Source: Streptomyces camponoticapitis
GTDB taxonomy: Bacteria; Actinomycetota; Actinomycetes; Streptomycetales; Streptomycetaceae
Assembly (NCBI RefSeq): GCF_014646115.1
Contig: NZ_BMMV01000008.1
Span: 186,001-250,000, forward strand
Reading direction: 5' to 3'
DNA length: 64,000 bases
The stretch's first letter is position 1; each line of letters starts with the position of its first letter. The translations under genes and the position numbers were made by a program. Below, one piece after another: positions 53,291 to 61,419 of this stretch. The notes under the pieces were generated by a model. The model saw only the letters and a program-made list of their open reading frames with translations. It searched no databases and had not been told where the DNA came from.

Positions 53291-53399
53291 GGAACCTCCA
53301 GGGGCCGATCGTGGGGTGGGGGCGCCCGGCGGCCCGGGGCGCGACAGACGTGCTGTCGTGCCCCAGGTCGTCCGGGCGGGTCGATCGAGTGGTGACTGG

Positions 53400-55157
53400 T
53401 TACTGACTGGTGCCGTACACGGCCAGGTCCCAGAGGGAGTAGCCGTACTGCGTCGCGCGCGTGGTGCCCAGGACCCGTACGTACCGCCCGGTGCCGCTCA
53501 CGGCGAGCTCGTCGAGACCACCGTTGCCCGCCGTGACCGTACTGACCGTGCGCCAGGTGGCGTTGTCCGTCGACGTCTGGACCGTGTACGCCGTGGCGTG
53601 GGCGGTCTCCCAGTTCAGCCGGACCCGCTGGAGCGTACGGACGCCGCCGAGGTCGACGGTGATCGACTGCGGGTCGGAGTACGCGCTGCCCCAGCGGGTG
53701 GCGGAGTCGCCGTCCACCGCGTTGGCACCCACGTGCGTGCTGCCGGGCTCGACGCTGGTGACCGTGACGGGCTTGCCCCGCGCGAGATCGGTGGCCTGCG
53801 CCCCGTCCTGCTTGATGCGGACATTGCGATAGCTGATGTCCAGGCCCGCGCCGTCGTTCTGGAGGCCTATGTGGCCGAGGGCGATGTCACGGTTGCTGGT
53901 GTAGTCATTGATCTTGACGCCGTTGAGCCAGATCTCGACGTGCCGGTCGTGCACCGCGATCTCGTAACTGTTCCAGGTCCCGGGCGGGTTGAGCGCCGCC
54001 GCCCGCGCCGCCGTGTCGGGCGCCTGGAAGCTGTAGACGCTCCCGGTGGTACGGGTCGGGTCGCCGTCGGACGCGTCGATCTGGATCTCGTGGCCGAGGT
54101 CGACCGGCTTCCAGGGGTCGCCCTGCGGGTCGGGGAAGCCGATGAAGACGCCACCGTTGTCGTCGCCCGGCATCATCCAGTCGGCCTTGAGCGAGTAGTT
54201 GGCGAAGGGCGTCACCGGATACCAGAGCAGGCCCATGCCACCGACCGAGGAGAGTGTGCCGTCGGCGAGGCTGAAGCTGCCCGCGCCCGCCTGCCGCCAC
54301 TTGTCGAGACTGGCCTGGCTGCCGTCGAACAGCGGCGTGTAGCCGGTCTCCGGGCGGCAGTCGGCGGCCTTGGCGCGCGAGGCGGTCTGGATGCCGCCGA
54401 GGAGCATGGTGGTGAAGGCGGGGTCCGCGTACGACTCCTCGGTGTGGCCGAGGCCGGTGTACCAGGAGCGTCCGCCCCGGTAGTCCTGGCACCAGGTGAT
54501 CGGATGATCGCCCATCGTGCCGCCGGAGTACGACGTCTCGTCCAGGCTGGCGAGCACCTTCACCGCCGAGCGGGGATTGGCGCGGTAGTTGTACCACTCG
54601 TCGGTACGGGTCCAGCGCTGCGGCAGATGCGAGGTGGAGACGGACGCGCGGTCCTCGACCTTGACGGTGGCCTGCTGGGTGGCCGGGTGGGAGGCGAAGT
54701 ACGCGCCGACGAGGCCGCCGTACCAGGGCCAGTCGTACTCGGTGTCGGCCGCGGCGTGCACGCCGACGTAACCGCCGCCGTTCGCGACGTACGACTCGAA
54801 GGCGGTCTGCTGCGCGGAGTTCAGCACGTCGCCGGTGGTGGAGAGCCAGACCACCGCCTGGTACTGCGCCAGGTTGGCGGCGGTGAACGCGCCGGCGTCC
54901 TCCGTGGCGGTGACGGTGAACCCGTTGGCCGCGCCGAGCCGTTGGACGGCGGCGATACCGGCCGGAATGGCCGAGTGCCGGAATCCGGCGGTCTTGGAGA
55001 AGACCAGGACCTTGGTGAGGGGCGCGGCGGCGGCGCGTGTTGGGGACGGCGCGGAGGCCGGGGCGGGCGCCGCCTCGGCAGGCGGGGCCTGCGGTACGGC
55101 GACGAGCGACATGGCCGCCAGAACGAGCGCGATCAGGGCGCGGGACACAGTGCGCAC
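53400..55157 (-). CDS. Secreted ThuA - DUF1080 - discoidin-domain protein
   Basis: A 585-residue secreted protein from the GTG at 55157, GAGAGGA upstream. Signal: ALIALVLAAMSLVAVPQA. ThuA-like domain at about 45-265 (KVLVFSKTAGFRHSAIPAG, GGGYVGVHAAADTEYDWPWYGG, GDHPITWCQ, GRSWYTGLGHTEESY). DUF1080 / 3-keto-disaccharide hydrolase-like domain at about 275-450 (YTPLFDGSQASLDKWRQAG, NGGVFIGFPDPQGDPW, VEIWLNGVKINDY, GHIGLQNDG). A discoidin (F5/8 type C) module ends the chain. ThuA and DUF1080 proteins occur in 3-keto-sugar metabolism, which fits the dehydrogenase gene 110 bp downstream. Confidence 0.85.
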   Translation of the reverse strand: MRTVSRALIALVLAAMSLVAVPQAPPAEAAPAPASAPSPTRAAAAPLTKVLVFSKTAGFRHSAIPAGIAAVQRLGAANGFTVTATEDAGAFTAANLAQYQAVVWLSTTGDVLNSAQQTAFESYVANGGGYVGVHAAADTEYDWPWYGGLVGAYFASHPATQQATVKVEDRASVSTSHLPQRWTRTDEWYNYRANPRSAVKVLASLDETSYSGGTMGDHPITWCQDYRGGRSWYTGLGHTEESYADPAFTTMLLGGIQTASRAKAADCRPETGYTPLFDGSQASLDKWRQAGAGSFSLADGTLSSVGGMGLLWYPVTPFANYSLKADWMMPGDDNGGVFIGFPDPQGDPWKPVDLGHEIQIDASDGDPTRTTGSVYSFQAPDTAARAAALNPPGTWNSYEIAVHDRHVEIWLNGVKINDYTSNRDIALGHIGLQNDGAGLDISYRNVRIKQDGAQATDLARGKPVTVTSVEPGSTHVGANAVDGDSATRWGSAYSDPQSITVDLGGVRTLQRVRLNWETAHATAYTVQTSTDNATWRTVSTVTAGNGGLDELAVSGTGRYVRVLGTTRATQYGYSLWDLAVYGTSQ

Positions 55158-55673
55158 TATCCGGTCCTCTCTCGGGGCGCGCGAAGGCGCTGGCTGAGCG
55201 AAGCGGTGATTTGCGACGAGGCGGCGGCGTCGTCAGGCGTAGTGAACATCGGAGGTCTAGGGGGGTCAAGGGTCGGCGCTGAAGTATCCGAAGATTAGTT
55301 TTCCTCCATGACAAAATGTCCCCCTTGACCGCTCCCCTGGTAGCGACAGCCCTCAACAGCAGCGCCGGGAACGGGAATCGGCCACCGCGATTGATCGGAT
55401 CTTCGCGCGACGGAGGGTCACGGGCGGCCTGAACGGAACATGCGCCCCGTTCAACGGAGGTCGAGGACGGGACGCACGCCGGACCCGTCGCTCATGTCCT
55501 CGCTCCCGGGGCCGCTGACAAATTCGGCCATGCTCGGCTCGCGATCCCCGGTCGCCAGGGGCGGCCGGGTGACGAGGGCTCCGTCCCGCCGCGCATCAGG
55601 GTGATCCGCCGTCCCTCGCGCTCGGACACCGCGTGATACTGACAGGCGGAGATCGCCGAGAGGACCATCGCCC
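55158..55673. promoter_or_regulatory. Divergent region before the ThuA operon and the CoA-transferase gene
   Basis: A 516-bp gene-free stretch. An AT-rich tract (GATTAGTTTTCC, near 55292-55303) is flanked by a 9-bp inverted repeat, GGTCAAGGG (55264-55272) and CCCTTGACC (55322-55330), centres 58 bp apart. On the minus strand these give TTGACC-like boxes, so the tract may be the operon promoter with a paired operator. The rest (55331-55660) shows nothing assignable. Confidence 0.5.
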
Positions 55674-57077
55674 GTGACACAGGACATCGACACGGCGACC
55701 GCGCACGCCTGGCGCGCACTCGGAGGTGCGCGGGAGGCGGCCGGACTCGTCACATACGTACCCGCCCCCGGGGTGCTGCCGGCACGGCTGCCCGTACGGC
55801 AGTTGGCTCGGGCGAGCGTCGGGGTGTGCTCGCTGGCCGCCGCCGAGCTGGTGGCGCGGCGGTCCGGGCGGGAGACGCCGGGGGTCCGGGTGCATGAGGC
55901 GGCCGTCGGGGCGGCGTTCGTCAGCGAGCGGCATCTGCGGATCGACGGGCGGACCTGGTCTCCGTTCGCTCCTCTCTCCTCGTTCTGGCGCGCGGCGGAC
56001 GGCTGGGTCCGGACGCACGCCAACTACCCCCACCACCGGGCCCGGTTGCTGTCGGCGCTGGGGATCCCCGACGGGGACGACAACGGTGCGCTGGCCGGGC
56101 GGCTGGCGGAGGAGCTGAGGGCGCGGCCCGCCAGGGCGATCCAGGAGACGGTGTACGCGGCGGGCGGGCTGGCGGTGGCCGTGGCGGAGCCGGATGCGCG
56201 GAGATGGCCGCTGATCGAGAGCCGGCTCTCGCCGGACGGTGGAGAGGCCACCGCCTCCGGTCGACGCCTGTCGACAGAGGCTCCGCCCCTGCCGGCGCAC
56301 GGAGTGCGGGTCCTCGATCTGACGCGGGTCATCGCGGGACCCGTGGCCACCCGTACCTTGGGCCTGCTGGGCGCCGACGTGCTGCGCGTCGACTCGCCGC
56401 GGCTGCCCGAGGATCCGAAGGCGCACGCCGACACCGGCTTCGGCAAGCGCTCCACCCGCCTGGACCTCGGTGTCCCGGCCGGGCTGGCGGTCTTCGAGGA
56501 ACTTCTGGCGTCGGCCGACGTCGTGGTCATGGGCTACCGCGCCGACTCGCTGGACCGGTACGGACTCGACCCCGATTCGCTGGTGGCGCGGTATCCCGGG
56601 CTGATCGTCGCGCAGCTCGACGCGTGGGGATGGACAGGGCCGTGGCGGGAGCGGCGCGGGTTCGACTCGCTGGTGCAGGCGGCGAAGGGGATCGCCCTGA
56701 TCGAGCGGGGTGCCGACGGCCGGCCAGGCGCACTGCCCGCGCAGGCGCTCGATCACGGCACCGGTTATCTCCTCGCGGCGGCGGTCCTGCGCGCACTCAC
56801 CGAGCGTCAGGACGACGGGGTGGGCCGGCGGCTGAGGCTCTCGCTCGCCGGGACGGCCTCATGGCTGATGCATGACATCAGGCCGGAGCCGGCCGGGGTC
56901 GACGACTCGGTGGCCCGGTCGGGCGAAGCCCACGACCCCGAGCCGTGGATGGCCGAGACCCCCTCGCCGTACGGCACGCTCCGATACGTGCTTTCGCCGG
57001 TCGACTACGAGGGTGGACCCGGTGATTGGACCCGCCCGCCGTCGCTCTGGGGTACCGACCCGGCTCGGTGGCTCTGA
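55674..57077 (+). CDS. CaiB/BaiF-type (class III) CoA-transferase-like protein
   Basis: A 467-residue protein from the GTG at 55674 behind GAGAGGA. The C-terminal two thirds fit the class III CoA-transferase fold: VRVLDLTRVIAGPVATRTLGLLGADVLRVDSPRLPED, then KRSTRLDLGVPAGLAVFEELLASADVVVMGYRADSLDRYGLD, LIVAQLDAWGWTGPW. The N-terminal 190 residues contain an incomplete second copy of the same fold, typical of these long actinobacterial forms. The usual catalytic Asp position is not obvious to me, so activity is open. It lies apart from any beta-oxidation genes. Confidence 0.8.
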   Translation: MTQDIDTATAHAWRALGGAREAAGLVTYVPAPGVLPARLPVRQLARASVGVCSLAAAELVARRSGRETPGVRVHEAAVGAAFVSERHLRIDGRTWSPFAPLSSFWRAADGWVRTHANYPHHRARLLSALGIPDGDDNGALAGRLAEELRARPARAIQETVYAAGGLAVAVAEPDARRWPLIESRLSPDGGEATASGRRLSTEAPPLPAHGVRVLDLTRVIAGPVATRTLGLLGADVLRVDSPRLPEDPKAHADTGFGKRSTRLDLGVPAGLAVFEELLASADVVVMGYRADSLDRYGLDPDSLVARYPGLIVAQLDAWGWTGPWRERRGFDSLVQAAKGIALIERGADGRPGALPAQALDHGTGYLLAAAVLRALTERQDDGVGRRLRLSLAGTASWLMHDIRPEPAGVDDSVARSGEAHDPEPWMAETPSPYGTLRYVLSPVDYEGGPGDWTRPPSLWGTDPARWL

Positions 57078-57123
57078 CCGCGTCCGCATCGCGGCCGATC
57101 GATTGTCAGTGGTCGATGTCACT

Positions 57124-59109
57124 ATGAGTGACATGGAGATCTTGGGGTGGGGACCTTTTCTGGAGCGGTGGAACGCGGAGTGGGCAGCCGCGCCGAGGAC
57201 GAGGGAGGAAGCGGAGGAGGACGGGGAGGAGGGCCGTCTGGAGGAGATGGTCGAGGCGGGGCTCGGATTCCCGCCCGCCGACGAGGAGCGGATCACCGCG
57301 CTGGAGCGGCGGCTCGGTGCCACGCTGCCGCCGTCGTACCGCTCCTTCCTGGCGGTGTCCGACGGCTGGCGGCGAGCAGGGAGCGGGGTCTATCTGCTGG
57401 GGACGAGCGAGGGGGTCCACTGGCACGGGGACCCCTTCGGCTTCCAGGAGGCGTACGAGAAATCACTGACCTCGCACTCCTCGGCGGAGGCGGTCCTGGT
57501 GGCGGGGATGTGGAGCAGGGCCCTTCAGCTCGCCGTGGACTCGGACATGACCGATGTCCTGCTCGATCCCGGTGATGTGAACGCCGAGGGGGAATGGGCG
57601 CTCTACATCTACCGGGGCTACTCGGGCGAGTATCCGAACAGATACGAGTCGTTCGGCGCGTTCATGCGGGAGAAGTATGTGGAGTTCCACGGGGACAACG
57701 GCTCGGACCCCGGATTCGTCAATGACACGACACGCGCACTCGACGCGTCCCTGGAGCGGGCGCGCCTGGCCTGTCTGTCCGGGGAGGACGTCGACCGGCA
57801 GATGGAGACGCTGGCCGAGGCGATGAGACACGCCAGACCGCGCGCCCGGAAGCTGTATGTGCAACTGACCTCGATGCTCGGCCGCAACGAGTACTACCGG
57901 GCGGAAGGCCGGCTCGAAGACCCGCTGGTCGGGCAGGAGTTCATGCCCCTCGCCGCGCTGGAGGACGCCCGCGGCGGCAAGGACGGGGACTGGTTCCTGA
58001 GAACGCTCGACGAGGGCGACCGGGCAGGGGGCGCGGCGCTGCTGGAGCGGATCCGGGAGCGCGGTTACGTGTACGAGTCGCCGGGCCTGTTCGGCGAGGC
58101 GGTCGTCGCGGCGCGCGAGCAGGCACGCTGGGGCGACACCGGCGGCGCCTGGCGCACGGTGGAGGCGGCGCTGCCCGACTGGGAGCCGTACGAGGACGAT
58201 CACATCGCCCCGATAGGGCTGCTCGCCGATCCGATCCTCGGGCCCGTCGTCACGCCGGAGCGCGGGCGACGGATCTTGTCGACGCCACGGGGCGCGGGAC
58301 GGAGCACAGGAGGGGACGCGGGACGGCCGGGGCGGGCCGGGCCCTCGGGCCCCGTCAAGGAGAAGGCGCCTGACGGGCTCGCGTGGCTGGCCGATCCCGC
58401 GCGGCAGCGGCACTCCTACCGTTTCGTGCTCGCCGAGGGCATCCCACCGCGGGAGTTGGGCGAGCGGCTGGGCGGCGAGGTGCTGCTTCCTCCGCACAAC
58501 CAGGCGGAGACCCACCCCTGGCGGGGCATCGCGCGGGACGCACCGGAGCGTGTGGGCCTGTGCGGGGCGAAGGACGGCGCCGAGAGCGGGCCCGGCTGGA
58601 GCTTCGCGTTCAGGGACGGCACCGAGACGTTCCAGCCGAAGCGGGCCAGTCCGATGGGAGAAAAGGCTTCGCGGGGCGGCGGCCGGTCCGTGCTGGTGTG
58701 GTGCGAGATTCAGGGGGAGAGGTCCAAGACGGTCCCCGACACCTTCCACTTCTCGTACTCCGAGGACGGCCGGGAGCGCTATGGCTTCACCGCGCGCGGA
58801 GGCGTGACGGAACGGAGAGGGGAGATTCCCGAGACGCTCGATCCGCGTCTCTTCTTCCCCGAGGGCACGGAGGGAGAGCACGTGGGCGCGGACGAGAGCG
58901 CGGACGAGGGCGAGGACAGGCGGGTGGGTGAGCGGCGGATGCTCACGGCCGTCGCGAGCGCCTTCGGGGTCTCGCTGCCGCGCTTCGCGATCCAGCACGG
59001 GCGGCTGCACGCGGTCAGGACCGGCCCGTGGACCAGGCCGCCCGGTCCGGGCGAGCAACGGCTCGTATTCGTACGGCACCGGACTCCGGCGCCCCGGGAG
59101 GAACAGTGA
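57124..59109 (+). CDS. Long SMI1/KNR4-family protein
   Basis: A 661-residue cytosolic protein. Residues about 40-190 are an SMI1/KNR4 domain (ADEERITALERRLGATLPPSYRSFLAVSDGWR, GMWSRALQLAVDSDMTDVLLDPGDV, WALYIYRGYSGEYPNRYESFGAFM). SMI1/KNR4 domains often act as immunity proteins against contact-dependent toxins, but such proteins are usually 150-200 residues. The rest (about 200-661) is unassigned, with an Arg/Gly-rich linker near 390-420 and a mixed C-terminal domain (YRFVLAEGIPPRELGERLGG, TFHFSYSEDGRERYGF). A GNAT gene overlaps its stop (GTGA). Confidence 0.8.
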   Translation: MSDMEILGWGPFLERWNAEWAAAPRTREEAEEDGEEGRLEEMVEAGLGFPPADEERITALERRLGATLPPSYRSFLAVSDGWRRAGSGVYLLGTSEGVHWHGDPFGFQEAYEKSLTSHSSAEAVLVAGMWSRALQLAVDSDMTDVLLDPGDVNAEGEWALYIYRGYSGEYPNRYESFGAFMREKYVEFHGDNGSDPGFVNDTTRALDASLERARLACLSGEDVDRQMETLAEAMRHARPRARKLYVQLTSMLGRNEYYRAEGRLEDPLVGQEFMPLAALEDARGGKDGDWFLRTLDEGDRAGGAALLERIRERGYVYESPGLFGEAVVAAREQARWGDTGGAWRTVEAALPDWEPYEDDHIAPIGLLADPILGPVVTPERGRRILSTPRGAGRSTGGDAGRPGRAGPSGPVKEKAPDGLAWLADPARQRHSYRFVLAEGIPPRELGERLGGEVLLPPHNQAETHPWRGIARDAPERVGLCGAKDGAESGPGWSFAFRDGTETFQPKRASPMGEKASRGGGRSVLVWCEIQGERSKTVPDTFHFSYSEDGRERYGFTARGGVTERRGEIPETLDPRLFFPEGTEGEHVGADESADEGEDRRVGERRMLTAVASAFGVSLPRFAIQHGRLHAVRTGPWTRPPGPGEQRLVFVRHRTPAPREEQ

Positions 59110-59666
59110 CGCGTATCGAGGCCGAAGTCATCGAGACCGAGCGGCTGCTGCTGGTGCCGCAGCGGGTCGAGCACGCGCGGGAGGTGGCCGTGGTGCTGGC
59201 CGACCCGGCGCTGTACACGTTCATCGGGGGCGAGCCGGCGACAGCCGAGGAGTTGGCCACGCGCTACGCGCGCATGGCCGCCGGGCCGTCCGATCCCGCT
59301 GTCTCCTGGTGCAACTGGGTCATCCGGCTCAGGGAGGGTGAAGAGGGCGATGGACAGGGGCGGTTGGCGGGGACGGTCCAGGCGACGATCAGCCCGGCGG
59401 GTCCCCGGGACGAGCCGTGGGTCGTCGCGGACATCGCCTGGGTCGTGGGCACGTCCATGCAGGGGCGGGGCATCGCCACCGAGGCGGCGCGCGGGCTGGT
59501 CCGCCGGCTCGAACAGCACCCGGTGCGGGACATCGCGGCCCATGTCCACCCCGACCACGCGGCGTCGGCGGCCGTCGCGCGCGCCGTGGGTCTGGAGCCC
59601 ACCGACGAGTGGCACGACGGCGAGGTGAGATGGCTGCGCCGACTGCTCAGACCAGAAGCCAGGTGA
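59106..59666 (+). CDS. GNAT-family N-acetyltransferase (RimJ/RimL type)
   Basis: A 186-residue protein starting at the GTG at 59106, inside the stop of the SMI1 gene, with GGGAGGA 3-9 bases upstream. It begins IETERLLLVPQRVEHAREVAVVLADPALYTFIGG, the RimJ/RimL-type opening. The acetyl-CoA loop is VGTSMQGRGIATEAARGLVRRL, followed by HVHPDHAASAAVARAVGLEPTDEW. The substrate is unknown. Tight coupling to the SMI1/KNR4 gene suggests a shared function. The 3' end overlaps the convergent transporter gene by 20 bp. Confidence 0.88.
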   Translation: MTRIEAEVIETERLLLVPQRVEHAREVAVVLADPALYTFIGGEPATAEELATRYARMAAGPSDPAVSWCNWVIRLREGEEGDGQGRLAGTVQATISPAGPRDEPWVVADIAWVVGTSMQGRGIATEAARGLVRRLEQHPVRDIAAHVHPDHAASAAVARAVGLEPTDEWHDGEVRWLRRLLRPEAR

Positions 59667-60570
59667 TCAGCGAGAGGGAGGCCATCGAGCAGAGCGTGGA
59701 GAGGATGACGGTGTCCCTGGCGAGGTCGGTGTCCATACGGTATTCGGAGGCGAAGATGAAGGCGTTCTGAGCCGTCGGCAGGCCCGCGCAGACCACGACC
59801 GCGAACAGGGTGTGGCCGGTCAGCCCGAAGAGCCAGTGGCCGATCGCGTAGGCGAGCAGCGGCTGGGCCGCGATCTTGAGGGCGACCAGGAGAGCGCGTT
59901 CGGCGCGGCCCGAGGAGTCCGGCCGTACGCGGGTGTTGAGGGACATGCCGAGCGCGAAGAGGGCGGCCGGGACGGCGGCGTCGCCGAGCAGTTCGAGCGG
60001 TGCGGTCGCCTCGGCCGGCAGGCGCACGCCGAGCGCCGAGACGGCCACTCCGGCGAGGGAGGCCGCGATGATCGGGTTGCGGAAGGGGAGTTGGAGCATC
60101 CGGGCCGCGCGTCCGCGTGTCTCACGCCGTACGTCCAGATCGATGAGGACCAGCACCACCGGCGCGATGAAGAGCATCTGGAAGAGGGCCACGGTGATGA
60201 CGAAGGAGGTGTCGCCCAGGACGTGTACGGCGACGGGGATGCCGAGGTTGGCGGAGTTGACGTAGCCCGCGGCCATCGCGCCGACGGCCTGTTCGGCCTG
60301 GCGGCGCCGGAACACCCAGCGGCTGAGCAGAAGTCCGGCCGCGAAGACGACGATCAGGCTGATGGCGAAGACGAGGACGCCGATGTTCAGCAGGGCGGTC
60401 ACGTCGGCGCGGGCCATCGCCAGGAACAGCAGGGCCGGCATGGCGAAGGTGAAGGCGAAGCGCCCGAGGACGTGCTGGGCCTGGCCGCCGAGGATGTCGT
60501 GGCGCGCGGCCACCCAGCCGAGGCCGGTGATCACCCAGATGGGCAGGAAGCCGAAGAGGACGGCATGCAT
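59647..60570 (-). CDS. AEC-family transporter
   Basis: A 307-residue membrane protein with about ten hydrophobic segments in two five-helix halves (for example VLVFAISLIVVFAAGLLLSRW, FVITVALFQMLFIAPVVLVLIDL, FALGMSLNTRV, LFAVVVCAGLPTAQNAFIFA). The half-site GLPTAQNAFIFA is typical of the auxin efflux carrier family, which in bacteria exports small carboxylates such as malate. AGGAGG lies about 8 bases before the ATG. The neighbours give no hint of the substrate. Confidence 0.88.
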   Translation of the reverse strand: MHAVLFGFLPIWVITGLGWVAARHDILGGQAQHVLGRFAFTFAMPALLFLAMARADVTALLNIGVLVFAISLIVVFAAGLLLSRWVFRRRQAEQAVGAMAAGYVNSANLGIPVAVHVLGDTSFVITVALFQMLFIAPVVLVLIDLDVRRETRGRAARMLQLPFRNPIIAASLAGVAVSALGVRLPAEATAPLELLGDAAVPAALFALGMSLNTRVRPDSSGRAERALLVALKIAAQPLLAYAIGHWLFGLTGHTLFAVVVCAGLPTAQNAFIFASEYRMDTDLARDTVILSTLCSMASLSLITWLLV

Positions 60571-60740
60571 CGCGACCGCCTCCTGCCCCTATGGCGTACG
60601 GGCGGCCTCGACCGCCCGCGCGCGGGTCGACGGTCGCGGCGTCCGCTCCGAAGACGTCGGTGGCGATGGCGGCTGCTGTACGTGTATATGCCCGGCTTCG
60701 GGAGAGGTCACCGGACTCAGCATGCCGGACACGGCAGACG

Positions 60741-60786
60741 GCAGGGCACCCGCCCCCGCCGGTGACCGGCGGGGGCGGGTGCCTGC
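60741..60786 (-). terminator. Very strong hairpin behind the small conserved gene
   Basis: GCAGG(G)CACCCGCCCCCGCC... pairs with its complement up to 60786: about 22 bp with one bulged G and a one-base to three-base loop. It lies 50 bp after the stop of the minus-strand gene at 60837. Confidence 0.8.
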
Positions 60787-60836
60787 TGTGTCGCTGTACT
60801 CGTTCCTCCGTCGCTGGTCCCGGTGTTTCCGGCCCG

Positions 60837-61124
60837 TCAGCGCCCGTAGCGGATCAGGGCACGCACCATGCGGCACGTCGTGTCCGACGGCGGATGGATG
60901 CCTATCAGAGCCGCCGTCGAACGGATCCTCCGGTTGTTCGCGTTCGCCGGGTGATACACGCCCGAGTCGAGCAGGGCGATGGCGAGGCGCATGGCCTTGA
61001 GGCGGCGGTTGTGGGTCTCGTACCACTCACGGGGCTGTCCCGCGGGCAGTGGCTTGCGCTGCACGGACTTGGCGGCTGGCGGTGTGATGTCGAAGAGCTT
61101 CGTCGTGATAGTGGCAACGGCCAT
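60837..61124 (-). CDS. Small conserved Streptomyces protein
   Basis: A 95-residue basic protein behind a strong ribosome site (GGGAGG, 8 bases). It starts MAVATITTKLFDITPPAAKSV, continues QPREWYETHNRRLKAMRLAIALLDSGVY and ends with SDTTCRMVRALIRYGR. I recall close relatives in many Streptomyces genomes but no function. The helical centre with basic residues could bind nucleic acid. It is followed by a very strong hairpin. Confidence 0.65.
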   Translation of the reverse strand: MAVATITTKLFDITPPAAKSVQRKPLPAGQPREWYETHNRRLKAMRLAIALLDSGVYHPANANNRRIRSTAALIGIHPPSDTTCRMVRALIRYGR

Positions 61125-61419
61125 CGGCGACCTCCCGGCACGGTGGTGGAACCCTCACGAACACTTACAATTCTACCGCCTCCCACTGACAATCGCCCCT
61201 GGCCAGACGGGGTTTGAGGGGCATCGGGGGCTCCTGGCCCGATACCCGGAGGACATGCCCCGGGCGCTCCTGTACAGTCCGGCACAACACGTATCGCGAG
61301 GAGGTGGAGCCCGATGTGCGGCAACCGAACTTTCCGGGCCCTCCTGGCCGTCGCGTCCGTCTGACCCACGCGCCGGGAGCCGTCCGTACAACGGACAGAT
61401 TCTCTGAGCGAAGGAAGAC
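61125..61419 (+). other. Divergent region with possible leader peptide
   Basis: A 295-bp stretch between the small conserved gene and the epoxide hydrolase. AT-rich ACTTACAATTCTACC at 61162-61176 probably belongs to a promoter. It also holds the small frame 61314-61364 described separately. A possible -10 box TACAGT lies at 61273-61278. Confidence 0.4.
61314..61364 (+). CDS. Possible 16-residue leader peptide
   Basis: ATG at 61314 is 9 bases after GAGGAGG (61298-61304), a stronger ribosome site than that of the next gene. It encodes MCGNRTFRALLAVASV and stops at 61362-61364, 55 bp before the epoxide hydrolase ATG. It could be a leader peptide or the start of a lost gene. Confidence 0.35.
   Translation: MCGNRTFRALLAVASV

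Noticed and set aside
53217..55298. 693-codon plus-strand frame opposite the ThuA gene
   Set aside because: Shadow of a well-supported three-domain secreted protein.
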